Program-made: the position numbers and the translations under genes
Notes under the pieces: model-generated
Database searches by the model: none
Seen by the model: the letters and a program-made list of their open reading frames with translations, nothing else
What the model was told of the DNA's origin: nothing
Shown here: positions 7,813 to 15,335 of the stretch, one piece after another
Position numbering within the stretch: position 1 is the first letter of the stretch
Layout: each line of letters starts with the position of its first letter
Assembly: GCA_964292325.1 (NCBI GenBank)
Contig: CAXYVG010000046.1
Coordinates: 1 to 30,436 of the forward strand
Reading direction: 5' to 3'
DNA length: 30,436 nt
From: CTSoil-075 sp964292325
Lineage (GTDB): Bacteria; Bacillota; Negativicutes; DSM-13327

Positions 7813-8655
7813 TTATTTCATTACCGCTTGATATACATCACGTTTTGGCAATCCTCTTTGCATAGCAATCACCTTAATCGCATCCTTCTTCGTCGATCCT
7901 TTTTCTACTAATGACATAACAGCCTCTAGTAAAGTACCTTCCGCTTCCGGAAATTCTTCACTGCCCTGGCAATCCGTTTGCCCCGCAACGATAACGGTAA
8001 ATTCCCCTCTAGGTTCATGCTCAGAAAAATGGGTTTCTAAGCTTTCTAACGTGCCACGAATAAATTCTTCAAATTTTTTGGTTAGTTCTCTTGCAACCAC
8101 CGCTGGTCGCTCACCAAAAGCCTGACGAAATTCCGCCAATGTTGTTTTTATATGGTGAGGTGATTCATAGAAAAGCATGGTATAAGGATTGTTCGCCAGA
8201 CCAGCTATTAATTCACGACGTTTCTTTTTATTTTTAGGTAAAAAACCAATAAACGTAAATAAAGAAGTATCAAGACCTGAACAAATAAGAGCCGATAATG
8301 CCGCATTTGCACCAGGCAGTGGCACGACTGTAATACCAGCCTCAGCAGCTAATACGACTAAATCAGCCCCTGGATCGGAAATCCCTGGCAAACCGGCATC
8401 ACTGACGAGTGCAACATCTTCGCCAGCTAATAATCTCTCAATAATTTGTGGTCCTCGTTCTATTTTATTGTGTTCATGATAACTAATAAGACGGGTATGA
8501 ATCTCAAAGTGGCTCAATAGCTTTCTAGTATGCCGCGTATCCTCTGCCGCAATCACTGCTACCTCACTCAGAACTCGCACCGCCCGATAGGTCATATCCT
8601 CTAAATTACCAATCGGCGTAGCACACATATATAATATACCTTTTTGCTGCGTCAA
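7813..8655 (-). CDS. rsmI: 16S rRNA (cytidine-1402-2'-O)-methyltransferase RsmI
   Basis: The 280-residue product carries the tetrapyrrole-methylase fold signature ATPIGNLEDMTYRA (residues 12-25), EDTRHTRKLL and ISYHEHN, all typical of RsmI, which adds a ribose methyl group to C1402 in the ribosomal P site. The start is TTG at 8655, supported by GAGGTGA at good spacing; the next ATG (residue 10) would cut into the conserved beta strand. It corresponds to Bacillus yabC. It is downstream of trmN6 in the same direction, but a 180-bp structured gap separates them. Confidence 0.95.
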   Translation of the reverse strand: MTQQKGILYMCATPIGNLEDMTYRAVRVLSEVAVIAAEDTRHTRKLLSHFEIHTRLISYHEHNKIERGPQIIERLLAGEDVALVSDAGLPGISDPGADLVVLAAEAGITVVPLPGANAALSALICSGLDTSLFTFIGFLPKNKKKRRELIAGLANNPYTMLFYESPHHIKTTLAEFRQAFGERPAVVARELTKKFEEFIRGTLESLETHFSEHEPRGEFTVIVAGQTDCQGSEEFPEAEGTLLEAVMSLVEKGSTKKDAIKVIAMQRGLPKRDVYQAVMK

Positions 8656-8688
8656 TTCACTTCACCTCTTCTGTATAAATAAAGAGAA

Positions 8689-8832
8689 CGATGAACCGCA
8701 ACATCGTTTTATCCGATGACTAACCCGTTCTAATACTCTCGCCTCTATAGGCGGCGAGTAAAGAGCGGCTAAGTCCCTGGATAACGTCGACTAAGATTCA
8801 GATGGAGTTAAGACTCCATCTGAATCAAGTCT
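8689..8832. other. Non-coding block of nested inverted repeats between trmN6 and rsmI
   Basis: Three hairpins are packed in 144 bp. CGATG (8689-8693) pairs with CATCG (8702-8706). A long interrupted dyad runs from 8706 to 8785: GTTTTATCC with GGATAAC, GACTAACCCG with CGGCTAAGTC (two mismatches), and TACTCTCGCC with GGCGAGTA around an apical loop near 8744-8752. A perfect 14-bp stem, GATTCAGATGGAGT (8795-8808) with ACTCCATCTGAATC (8813-8826), closes on TAAG; GACT and AGTC extend it. No T run follows on either strand, so it is not a standard terminator. It begins right after the trmN6 stop and ends before the rsmI ribosome-binding site. It could be a structured RNA or a dispersed repeat unit. 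The direction of any transcript is unknown. Confidence 0.7.
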
Positions 8833-8835
8833 AGT

Positions 8836-9582
8836 TTATCGATACTCTTTATAATATTGCTGGATCTCATCACTATAACTACCATCAGATTTATATACAA
8901 TAAGAGGAGGTAATATCTCAAGTCCAGGTTTTGCCCCACGTATCCCTTCTACTAATAACATCTTTGGTTTTTTATCAACGCTAGAATGAACCAATTGTAG
9001 TCGCTTTGGCTCAAGATCCGCCTGACTCATAGCCACTAGAATCTCAGACATACGCTCTGGTAAATGCACCATCGCAAAACGTCCACGGGTTTTGACCAAA
9101 TATTTTGCCGCATTGACTACATCTTGCAATGTAGCAGTGACTTCATGCTTGGCCATAGCAACTTTTTCATTCGGACTGATATACCCACCACCTACTGGGC
9201 GATAAGGTGGATTGGATACAACCAAATCACACTCGCCTGCTGGCAACCATTCTTTTATATTACATAAATCGCCATTGATGATTTCGACGTTATCTTGTAG
9301 TGCATTCAGTGCAACACTGCGTTTTGCCATTGCAGCCATGGACTGGCTCATTTCCAAACCAACAACATGACCTGCACCCCTTGCTGCTAGTAGCAGAGCA
9401 ATAACCCCTGTACCCGTCCCTAAATCCACTACGCTATTTCCTTGCCTAATCGTAGCAAAGTGAGCTAGCAATATGGCATCTAATGAGAAGCAAAATTCTG
9501 ATTGATTTTGAATGATTTTAAGCTGTCCAATCATCAAATCATCAATCCGTTCCTCATTACTCAGTAGTTTTACATCATCCAT
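8836..9582 (-). CDS. trmN6: tRNA1(Val) (adenine-37-N6)-methyltransferase family (YabB/TrmN6)
   Basis: A 248-residue class I SAM methyltransferase: DLGTGTG (53-59) binds SAM and NPPY (124-127) is the N6-adenine catalytic motif. The opening segment and KHE motif after NPPYRPVGGGYI match the YfiC/YabB family, which methylates A37 of tRNA-Val in E. coli; the exact tRNA target in Firmicutes is less certain. It starts four bases after the ricT stop, so the two are cotranscribed. In Bacillus yabA lies between yaaT/ricT and yabB; here it does not. Confidence 0.88.
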   Translation of the reverse strand: MDDVKLLSNEERIDDLMIGQLKIIQNQSEFCFSLDAILLAHFATIRQGNSVVDLGTGTGVIALLLAARGAGHVVGLEMSQSMAAMAKRSVALNALQDNVEIINGDLCNIKEWLPAGECDLVVSNPPYRPVGGGYISPNEKVAMAKHEVTATLQDVVNAAKYLVKTRGRFAMVHLPERMSEILVAMSQADLEPKRLQLVHSSVDKKPKMLLVEGIRGAKPGLEILPPLIVYKSDGSYSDEIQQYYKEYR

Positions 9583-9586
9583 TCTT

Positions 9587-10390
9587 TTATTTTTCCACCA
9601 CTTCTTCCCATGGGATTACAATAATATTGCTATTATTTAGAAGTACGGCTGCTGTTCTTTTCGCTTGGTTAACAGATGTTACTTTACCATCGCCTTCAAT
9701 CGTAACCACTTCACGCCCAACAACAGGAGCCACTATTTTTTTACAACAAGATCCATAAGAGTCATTTTCATATTTCAAGCAGCACATCAAACGACCACAA
9801 ATACCCGAAATTTTAGTCGGATTTAATGATAAATTCTGATCTTTTGCCATACGAATCGATACAGGTTCAAAATCCCCCAGAAAAGTAGCGCAACATAAGG
9901 ACCTGCCGCAACAACCGACTCCACCCATCATCTTCGCTTCATCTCGTACACCAATTTGTCGTAGCTCAATACGCGTACGAAATACCGCTGCTAAATCCTT
10001 TACCAACTCACGAAAATCAATCCGGCCCTCTGCCGTAAAGTAAAAAATAATCTTATTCACATCGAATGTATACTCCACGTCTACTAGCTTCATATCAAGA
10101 CCATGAGTTTTTATTTTTTGTTCACAAATACCAAAAGCATCTTTTTCTTTATTTCTATTTTCATTGACTTTGATCTCATCTTCCGGCGTAGCCTTGCGTT
10201 GCACAGTTTTTAATGGTGCGACAATTTTGTCTTCCGCCACTTCCCGTGGTCCAATGACAACCTCACCATATTCAAGTCCTCTAGCAGTTTCAACAATTAC
10301 GCAACTACCTGCTGTTAATGTAAGTTCACCTGGTGCAAAATAATATATCTTACCAGCTTTTTTAAAACGTACTCCTACTACTATTTGCAT
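9587..10390 (-). CDS. ricT: RicT/YaaT, PSP1-domain regulator of RNA processing and sporulation
   Basis: A 267-residue PSP1-domain protein. The central part carries the family's cysteine clusters: GGVGCCGRSLCC, CGRLMCCLKYE and GSCCKK near residues 155-225. In Bacillus, RicT with RicA and RicF (YmcA, YlbF) forms an Fe-S-carrying complex that guides RNase Y and is needed for sporulation, competence and biofilm. Its ATG directly follows the holB stop codon, with GGGAGG inside the holB end, so translation is coupled. RicA and RicF genes are not in the window. Confidence 0.92.
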   Translation of the reverse strand: MQIVVGVRFKKAGKIYYFAPGELTLTAGSCVIVETARGLEYGEVVIGPREVAEDKIVAPLKTVQRKATPEDEIKVNENRNKEKDAFGICEQKIKTHGLDMKLVDVEYTFDVNKIIFYFTAEGRIDFRELVKDLAAVFRTRIELRQIGVRDEAKMMGGVGCCGRSLCCATFLGDFEPVSIRMAKDQNLSLNPTKISGICGRLMCCLKYENDSYGSCCKKIVAPVVGREVVTIEGDGKVTSVNQAKRTAAVLLNNSNIIVIPWEEVVEK

Positions 10391-11380
10391 TCAAACCTCC
10401 CTAGCCAAATTATATATTTTTATCAATAAAGCTTCACTCGTAAGCCTTGCATTGGCATTTCCATTCAATGCTTTCCTAGTATCCTCAACTACTCTAAGAG
10501 CCTTGAGTAACCCTTCTTCACTCCATTGATCCGCTTGCCTAGCTAATTGTTCTACTATATCTATATTAAATAACATTGATTGTTCTTGCCTTGTGACAAT
10601 CATCACCATATCTCGTAGCAGATATGTAATATATGTTAATAATTGCAAAAGATCTTTACGATCCATTTTTTCTAGTATTATGCTGGTATCCCAAACGATC
10701 GTGATATTACCTTCTAATAGATCATCTATTATCTTTGCCGCCTGGTTACGCATCGCAAGACCATCCGGTTCTAATATAAGAAGAGCTGTTCCCATACGAC
10801 CTCTGCTAAGTTTTGCAGCTACCTGCGCCTTCGCAGGCGAAAAACCTTTATTTACTAAAGCCTCTGCTAACACATCATCCATTAGCGGTTGAAAGATGAG
10901 CATCATACAACGAGATAGAATGGTAGTAAGTAGCATCTGCCGATTAGCTGATACTAAAATAAATACAACCTCACCTACTGGTTCTTCTAGTATTTTCAAA
11001 AGACTATTTGCGGCTTGAATTGTCATGCACTCCGCACCATCAATAATATATACCCGGCGTGAACTAACATAAGGTGCAAGCATGATCTCTTGCTGTAAAT
11101 TCCGGATTTGCTCAATCTTAATAGTAACGCCATCAGGAGCAATCACTTTAAAATCAGGATGTGTACCATAAGACATCTGCAAACAAGATTGACAACTACC
11201 ACAAGGTCTGTCTTCTAAAGCTTGACATAAAAGTGCGGCCCCTAGTGCCTTTGCCACTGTAAACTTACCAATACCGCTTGGACCGGTAAATAAAATAGCA
11301 TGTGGCATATGCCTACTACTTTCCATATGGCGCAACATTTGTATTGTAGTATTATGTCCAATTATATCGGTCCACTTCAT
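10391..11380 (-). CDS. holB: DNA polymerase III delta' subunit
   Basis: This 329-residue AAA+ protein of the clamp loader has a Walker A motif GPSGIGKF (33-40). Zinc-binding cysteines lie at 52, 60, 63 and 66. The sensor-like ILVSANRQMLLTTILSRC region carries the SRC motif. Delta' works with tau/gamma and delta to load the beta clamp. The alanine-rich C-terminal half is the usual helical collar. It starts nine bases after yaaR, with AGGTGG as ribosome-binding site. Confidence 0.95.
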   Translation of the reverse strand: MKWTDIIGHNTTIQMLRHMESSRHMPHAILFTGPSGIGKFTVAKALGAALLCQALEDRPCGSCQSCLQMSYGTHPDFKVIAPDGVTIKIEQIRNLQQEIMLAPYVSSRRVYIIDGAECMTIQAANSLLKILEEPVGEVVFILVSANRQMLLTTILSRCMMLIFQPLMDDVLAEALVNKGFSPAKAQVAAKLSRGRMGTALLILEPDGLAMRNQAAKIIDDLLEGNITIVWDTSIILEKMDRKDLLQLLTYITYLLRDMVMIVTRQEQSMLFNIDIVEQLARQADQWSEEGLLKALRVVEDTRKALNGNANARLTSEALLIKIYNLAREV

Positions 11381-11389
11381 ATTCCACCT

Positions 11390-11836
11390 CTATGTATACA
11401 AGTCCACCAGCATCCCACGAATTGCATCATGTTTCGCTAAAATTTCTAATTTGCGTTCTTGTCCTTGCCTTACATCTTCACTCAAACTCTCCAACGTGAC
11501 ATCTACTTTCTTAATAATCGTATACACTTTTTGTCGTCCACTGCGATCCCAGCCTTGTTGAGAACTCAGACTATACATGCGTCCTACAGCTTCACCAACA
11601 AACTGCCGTATCACCTCACGATATTTTTTAAGTTCCGTATAGGTTGGAGTTTCACCTAACTGTTTACCTCTTTGATCAATCTCTGTTAGTAGCGCTGTCA
11701 TGCGCTCACGAGATTGTCCATCTTGATTTTGAAGCAATTCCGATGCAAAGTGACCTAACGATTTATCTACTGTACTGCCCGTCTCTCGTTCTGGAAGTAC
11801 AGGCAATTGGGCAGGTCCCCAATTATTAATTTTCAT
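11390..11836 (-). CDS. yaaR: YaaR-like protein, DUF327
   Basis: A 148-residue, mostly helical, soluble protein of unknown function. Length, charge pattern and its place directly before holB match Bacillus YaaR (about 146 residues). RQFVGEAVGRMY (about 85-96) and the KKVDVTLESLSEDVRQGQ tail segment look family-typical. A GTG three codons upstream (11845) is possible, but its AAAGG lies only two bases away; ATG 11836 is preferred. It heads the yaaR-holB-ricT-trmN6 operon. Confidence 0.85.
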   Translation of the reverse strand: MKINNWGPAQLPVLPERETGSTVDKSLGHFASELLQNQDGQSRERMTALLTEIDQRGKQLGETPTYTELKKYREVIRQFVGEAVGRMYSLSSQQGWDRSGRQKVYTIIKKVDVTLESLSEDVRQGQERKLEILAKHDAIRGMLVDLYT

Positions 11837-11899
11837 ACCTGTCACTGCCTTTCGAACTATATTAATATATCATCATAATACATATTGAGTATTATATAA

Positions 11900-11928
11900 A
11901 TTATAGTTGTTTTAACTAAAATAAGCAA
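11900..11928 (-). promoter_or_regulatory. Promoter of the yaaR-holB-ricT-trmN6 operon
   Basis: On the minus strand TTGCTT (11928-11923), 17 bp and a perfect TATAAT (11905-11900) give a good sigma-A promoter, with a leader of about 55 nt. Confidence 0.65.
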
Positions 11929-12042
11929 TTTATGCTTTTATAAATCTATTCTTTTATAAATCGCTGTTTCAAACTTATTATTTTATAGAAGTTACATGTT
12001 ACCCAGCGGATGTTACTACTTTTTGTAGCATACCCAATGCAA

Positions 12043-12059
12043 TGATGATTCAATCATCA
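12043..12059. promoter_or_regulatory. Perfect 8-bp palindrome in the yaaR upstream gap
   Basis: TGATGATT (12043-12050), one central C, AATCATCA (12052-12059). It lies about 120 bp upstream of the yaaR promoter and 55 bp after the stop of the upstream kinase-like gene. It has no T run, so a protein-binding site is more likely than a terminator. The rest of the 277-bp gap (11837-12113) is AT-rich with no supportable coding frame. Confidence 0.35.
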
Positions 12060-12113
12060 ACAAGTAAAAAGTATAAAAAGGCCTTAGCTATTCTGACTTA
12101 GAATCAAGAAAGT

Positions 12114-12641
12114 TTAGACAACTTTATTGTTATGTTCTGTACAAATTTTCATAATCTCTGCAACTGCCTGTTCAAGCTGATTATCATAATTAAATACAAT
12201 GTAATCACACTCAGGTGCACATTTTGAATCGATTTCGATTTGCTCTAATATTTTCATCTTTCGTTCACTATCAAGCTGCGATGGTAGACGTTTTTCTAAC
12301 TGATAGACCGGACAATCAATATAGATCGTAATAGCGAAAGGGAATAAACGCTTGATTTGCTGGGCACCATTCCAATCTAATGTTACTACGCAATCTTGTT
12401 CTTCCGCGATTTTCACCTCAGAGCGGCTTAACCCAAAAAAGTTATTTTTATATAAAACGCTTTCTACGATATCAGCCTTTTTAAATTCTTCTTTTTTTAC
12501 AAAATAATAGGCATCGGCAGCCTCACCAATCTTTTTCGCTCGCGTGGTATGAGACTTCAATCTATGGATTCCATTTGCCTCAAGTTTTTTTTCAATCGTA
12601 GTTTTGCCTGAGCCTGATGCTCCAAGTAAAATCATCAGCAT
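12114..12641 (-). CDS. Guanylate-kinase-like P-loop protein (first of two)
   Basis: The 175-residue product has a P-loop GASGSGKT (7-14) followed by SHTTRAKKIGE and AYYFVKKEEF, the GMP-binding region of guanylate kinases; VTLDWNGAQQIKR and PVYQLEKRL continue the fold. It is shorter than typical Gmk (about 200) and the second arginine of the TTRxxR motif is lysine. It may phosphorylate GMP or a related nucleotide, or have lost activity. It lies 130 bp downstream of a second gene of the same superfamily, in the position where Bacillus has tmk and yaaQ. Because it is divergent, it may not be the housekeeping Gmk, whose gene normally sits near rpoZ. Confidence 0.72.
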   Translation of the reverse strand: MLMILLGASGSGKTTIEKKLEANGIHRLKSHTTRAKKIGEAADAYYFVKKEEFKKADIVESVLYKNNFFGLSRSEVKIAEEQDCVVTLDWNGAQQIKRLFPFAITIYIDCPVYQLEKRLPSQLDSERKMKILEQIEIDSKCAPECDYIVFNYDNQLEQAVAEIMKICTEHNNKVV

Positions 12642-12771
12642 TGTGCGATTCTCCCTTTATCTCTAGCTTACTTTTGCAAAAGTATGCATTCTTTATATAA
12701 CTGCAATATTCGCTACTTGTATATATTTCCCCTCTAAAGCGAAAATAGGCTCCACCTATATGATTACACCT

Positions 12772-13401
12772 CTATTTTGCCTTAGCCATCTCTGTTCTTT
12801 TTTCCTGATTTTTAATTGCTAATAGATCCACTTTAATTTCCTGCATACATTGATTTAAACTTTCATTTGGATATTGTTTTATAATGCCACAATCGGTAAG
12901 TGTCGCACAATGAAAGTCAATACTATCTGCTAAAAACCGTCTACATAACTCATCATAATTAGGACGTTGCTGTTCTTTTTCTCTCGCCAATGCTCTTTCT
13001 AATCGAATTCCATCATCCACTGTGATATAAAAAGGAATGACATTATGATTTCCAAAATATTTTTTCAGATTTTTATATGCTTCCAAGGTAGCAATTAACA
13101 GATACAGCACTGGCTGACCTAAGTCCATTTGTCCATCATCGATGGTACAATAAGACCACTGCCCATGTATCGTCTCATAATCTCTTCGCTCAATGATCTT
13201 TCCCATTTCTTCATAATGTGCCAAGGTTTTTGTATCAATAAAATGATATTCAATCCCATTCTGTTCATTTTGCCGTATCGGCCTTGTTGTATAAGATATC
13301 ACTGGCACTAGGTTTAACTCCTGGTCCTCTACCAATTTTTTTAAAATAGTATCCTTACCCGAGCTACTTTTACCAATTAAACAACATATTTTCCCCATCA
13401 T
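12772..13401 (-). CDS. Guanylate-kinase-like P-loop protein (second of two)
   Basis: A 209-residue protein with P-loop GKSSSGKD (10-17), SYTTRPIR (GMP-site-like), GIEYHF, and then IERRDYETIHGQWSY where guanylate kinases have the YGT segment. The variant P-loop GKSSSGKD and the HGQWSY segment mark it as a separate subfamily. ITVDDGIRLERALARE looks like the lid region. It begins 18 bases after the decarboxylase stop and is probably cotranscribed with it. Substrate unknown: GMP by fold, but a link to the neighbouring decarboxylase or replication genes cannot be excluded. Two close ATGs (13401, 13398) are both possible starts. Confidence 0.72.
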   Translation of the reverse strand: MMGKICCLIGKSSSGKDTILKKLVEDQELNLVPVISYTTRPIRQNEQNGIEYHFIDTKTLAHYEEMGKIIERRDYETIHGQWSYCTIDDGQMDLGQPVLYLLIATLEAYKNLKKYFGNHNVIPFYITVDDGIRLERALAREKEQQRPNYDELCRRFLADSIDFHCATLTDCGIIKQYPNESLNQCMQEIKVDLLAIKNQEKRTEMAKAK

Positions 13402-13419
13402 TCTCTCCGTTTCCTGCCA

Positions 13420-14892
13420 TCAATCCACTACTTTTATTATTTGTAACGTACAATCCTCTGGCCCCGAAATATGCATTCCACTTTGCTCAAGTAGCTGGCA
13501 GCAATCTCGAATTTCCGCTGTAATCACTTCTCCTGGACACAGTATCGGAATGCCAGGCGGGTAAAACGTCACGATTTCAGCACAAACCATCCCGATCGAG
13601 TCCTTAAATGGAACCATACGAGTCTTACCAAATAAAGCATCCCTCGGCGACATTGCCAGTGTAGTCAATGGATACGGACCATTCATGAAATGCTCTACTG
13701 GCGCAAAGTCAGAAGGTTTCGCATATTTTTTCGCCATATCGTTAAGAGCAGCAACTAATATTTCGACTTCAGACATACCATCTCCTAGCGTAATCATAAA
13801 AAGGAGATTATAAATATCGGATAATTCTGCCTGCACTTTATATTCATGACGTAAAATTTTTTCCGCCTCAGCTCCTGTTAAGCCGATGTCCCTCACTGTG
13901 ACAGTCACTTTCGTCGGATCCATCTGAAAAACACCGGGGGTTCCAAGTTTTTCTTCACCAAAACAATATAAACCAGCAATCTTGTTAATTTCCTGGCGCG
14001 CCCAATTGGCTAGATCAATGGATTTTTCTACCAGCGCTGTTCCTTCTACAGCCATCTGCATCCGTGCCACATCTAACGATGCAAGCATAATGTAATTGGG
14101 ACTCGTTGACTGCGTAAGCTGTAACATTGCTTTCAAATGAGGCAAACGAATCCGCCCCTCACGACAATGAACTAGCGAACTTTGCGTTAACGCGCCAATA
14201 ATTTTATGACTACTTTGCGCACATATATCGGCGCCAGCATCCATCGCCTGAATAGGCAAACGGCTACTAAATTTCAGATGAGGTCCATGGGCCTCATCTA
14301 CTAACATGACCATATGATGTTCATGGACAATCTCCACAATTTGTTTCAAATCCGTCGCTACACCATAATACGTAGGATTAATAATCAATACAGCCTTGGC
14401 ATCAGGGTGAAGCGCTATCGCATTTTCTACAGTTTCAGCCGTAACACCCATAGCCATACCCAATTCATAATCTATTTCCGGTTGTATAAATACAGGGATG
14501 GCTCCACTTAAAATAATACCCCCAATAATAGAGCGGTGGGCATTGCGCGGCACGATAATCTTTTCTCCAGGGCCTGCCGTCGCGAGTATCATAGAATAAA
14601 TGCCGCCAGTCGTACCATTAATTACAAAAAAGCTATGGTCAGCACCATATAATTCAGCCGCTAACTCTTGCGCATCTTTAATACAACCATACGGTTCATG
14701 AAAATCATCTAATTCTTCAATTAATGCTAAATCTAAAGCCAAAGTATCTTTACTGATCAAACTTCCTAAAGCAGGATGTATGCCTTTACCCATTTTATGC
14801 CCTGGTGTATGAAAAGGAATGGCCTCATCTTGTATATACCGTTGCATGGCAGCTAGCAAAGGCGTCTCTGTTTGCTTAAAACGCAAAAACAT
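13420..14892 (-). CDS. Fold-I Orn/Lys/Arg decarboxylase, YaaO/SpeA type
   Basis: A 490-residue PLP enzyme. The family opening FHTPGHKMG lies at 27-35, DEAHG at 199-203 provides the pyridine-nitrogen Asp199 and ring-stacking His202, and SSHKIIGALTQSS (227-239) holds the Schiff-base Lys230. A C-terminal OKR_DC_1_C domain follows from about residue 375. It decarboxylates arginine, lysine or ornithine; the sequence alone does not decide which, and the Bacillus relatives include arginine decarboxylase SpeA as well as YaaO. It has the same position as yaaO in Bacillus, upstream of the tmk-yaaR-holB region. A good AAGGGGG ribosome-binding site precedes the ATG. No inducible-type N-terminal wing domain is present, so it is the short biosynthetic kind. 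Confidence 0.88.
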   Translation of the reverse strand: MFLRFKQTETPLLAAMQRYIQDEAIPFHTPGHKMGKGIHPALGSLISKDTLALDLALIEELDDFHEPYGCIKDAQELAAELYGADHSFFVINGTTGGIYSMILATAGPGEKIIVPRNAHRSIIGGIILSGAIPVFIQPEIDYELGMAMGVTAETVENAIALHPDAKAVLIINPTYYGVATDLKQIVEIVHEHHMVMLVDEAHGPHLKFSSRLPIQAMDAGADICAQSSHKIIGALTQSSLVHCREGRIRLPHLKAMLQLTQSTSPNYIMLASLDVARMQMAVEGTALVEKSIDLANWARQEINKIAGLYCFGEEKLGTPGVFQMDPTKVTVTVRDIGLTGAEAEKILRHEYKVQAELSDIYNLLFMITLGDGMSEVEILVAALNDMAKKYAKPSDFAPVEHFMNGPYPLTTLAMSPRDALFGKTRMVPFKDSIGMVCAEIVTFYPPGIPILCPGEVITAEIRDCCQLLEQSGMHISGPEDCTLQIIKVVD

Positions 14893-14920
14893 TTCCCCCT
14901 TTAAGAGTTTTTATATATTG

Positions 14921-14926
14921 ATTATA
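14921..14926 (-). promoter_or_regulatory. -10 element of the decarboxylase gene
   Basis: On the minus strand TATAAT (14926-14921) lies about 28 bp before the ATG, after GGGG; no convincing -35 is visible at 16-18 bp. A promoter is likely here, possibly activator-dependent or simply weak. Confidence 0.45.
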
Positions 14927-14965
14927 CCCCATTTATAGTTAAAAATGATATACTTTCTGATTCCG

Positions 14966-14990
14966 TAAGAAAAAGGACGCCCTGCGTCCT
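14966..14990 (-). terminator. Terminator of the distal Tad operon
   Basis: On the minus strand AGGACGC, a 3-base loop and GCGTCCT (14990-14974) are followed by TTTTTCTT. The stem overlaps the stop codon of the DUF192 gene and ends the pilus transcription unit. Confidence 0.87.
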
Positions 14991-15327
14991 ACTGCCATTC
15001 TAATTGGTCGCCTACCGAGCAGGTTGTTAGCTCCACAGTACCAACCGGGAGTTCCACAACATAGTGACTACCACTAGCCATACTGGCCTTGCCTGGCAAC
15101 ATATTTTCAACAATCTTGACAATATAGTGATTGCGATCTACAAATAACACATCAATTGGATAACGCATACCAAAAGTATGAACACTACTACATGGCTTAA
15201 TGATAATTCCCGATCGAGCAGGCAAGGAGCTGGTCCCAAGTAGTCCTTTTAAACGTCGCCAAAACGTAGTAGCTTTTTGGACACGCTCCGCTACCACCGT
15301 AGCCTTCGTACTATTTCTGATGCACAT
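14989..15327 (-). CDS. DUF192-family protein at the end of the Tad operon
   Basis: The 112-residue product covers a full DUF192 domain: RLKGLLG (24-30), the VHTFGMRYPIDVLFVD core (49-64, where related proteins read FWMKNTxxPLDxxF) and an ELPVGTVELTTCSVGD C-terminus. DUF192 proteins form small beta-barrels of unknown function and are often exported, but this one has no signal peptide, so it is probably cytosolic. It starts nine bases after tadC with AGGTGA upstream. The operon link suggests a role in pilus assembly or regulation, which is an inference only. Confidence 0.82.
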   Translation of the reverse strand: MCIRNSTKATVVAERVQKATTFWRRLKGLLGTSSLPARSGIIIKPCSSVHTFGMRYPIDVLFVDRNHYIVKIVENMLPGKASMASGSHYVVELPVGTVELTTCSVGDQLEWQ

Positions 15328-15335
15328 TGGCTCAC

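Noticed and set aside
8795..8826. Simple intrinsic terminator after trmN6
   Set aside because: The stem is perfect, but no T run follows on either strand and it is joined to further dyads; treated as part of a larger element.
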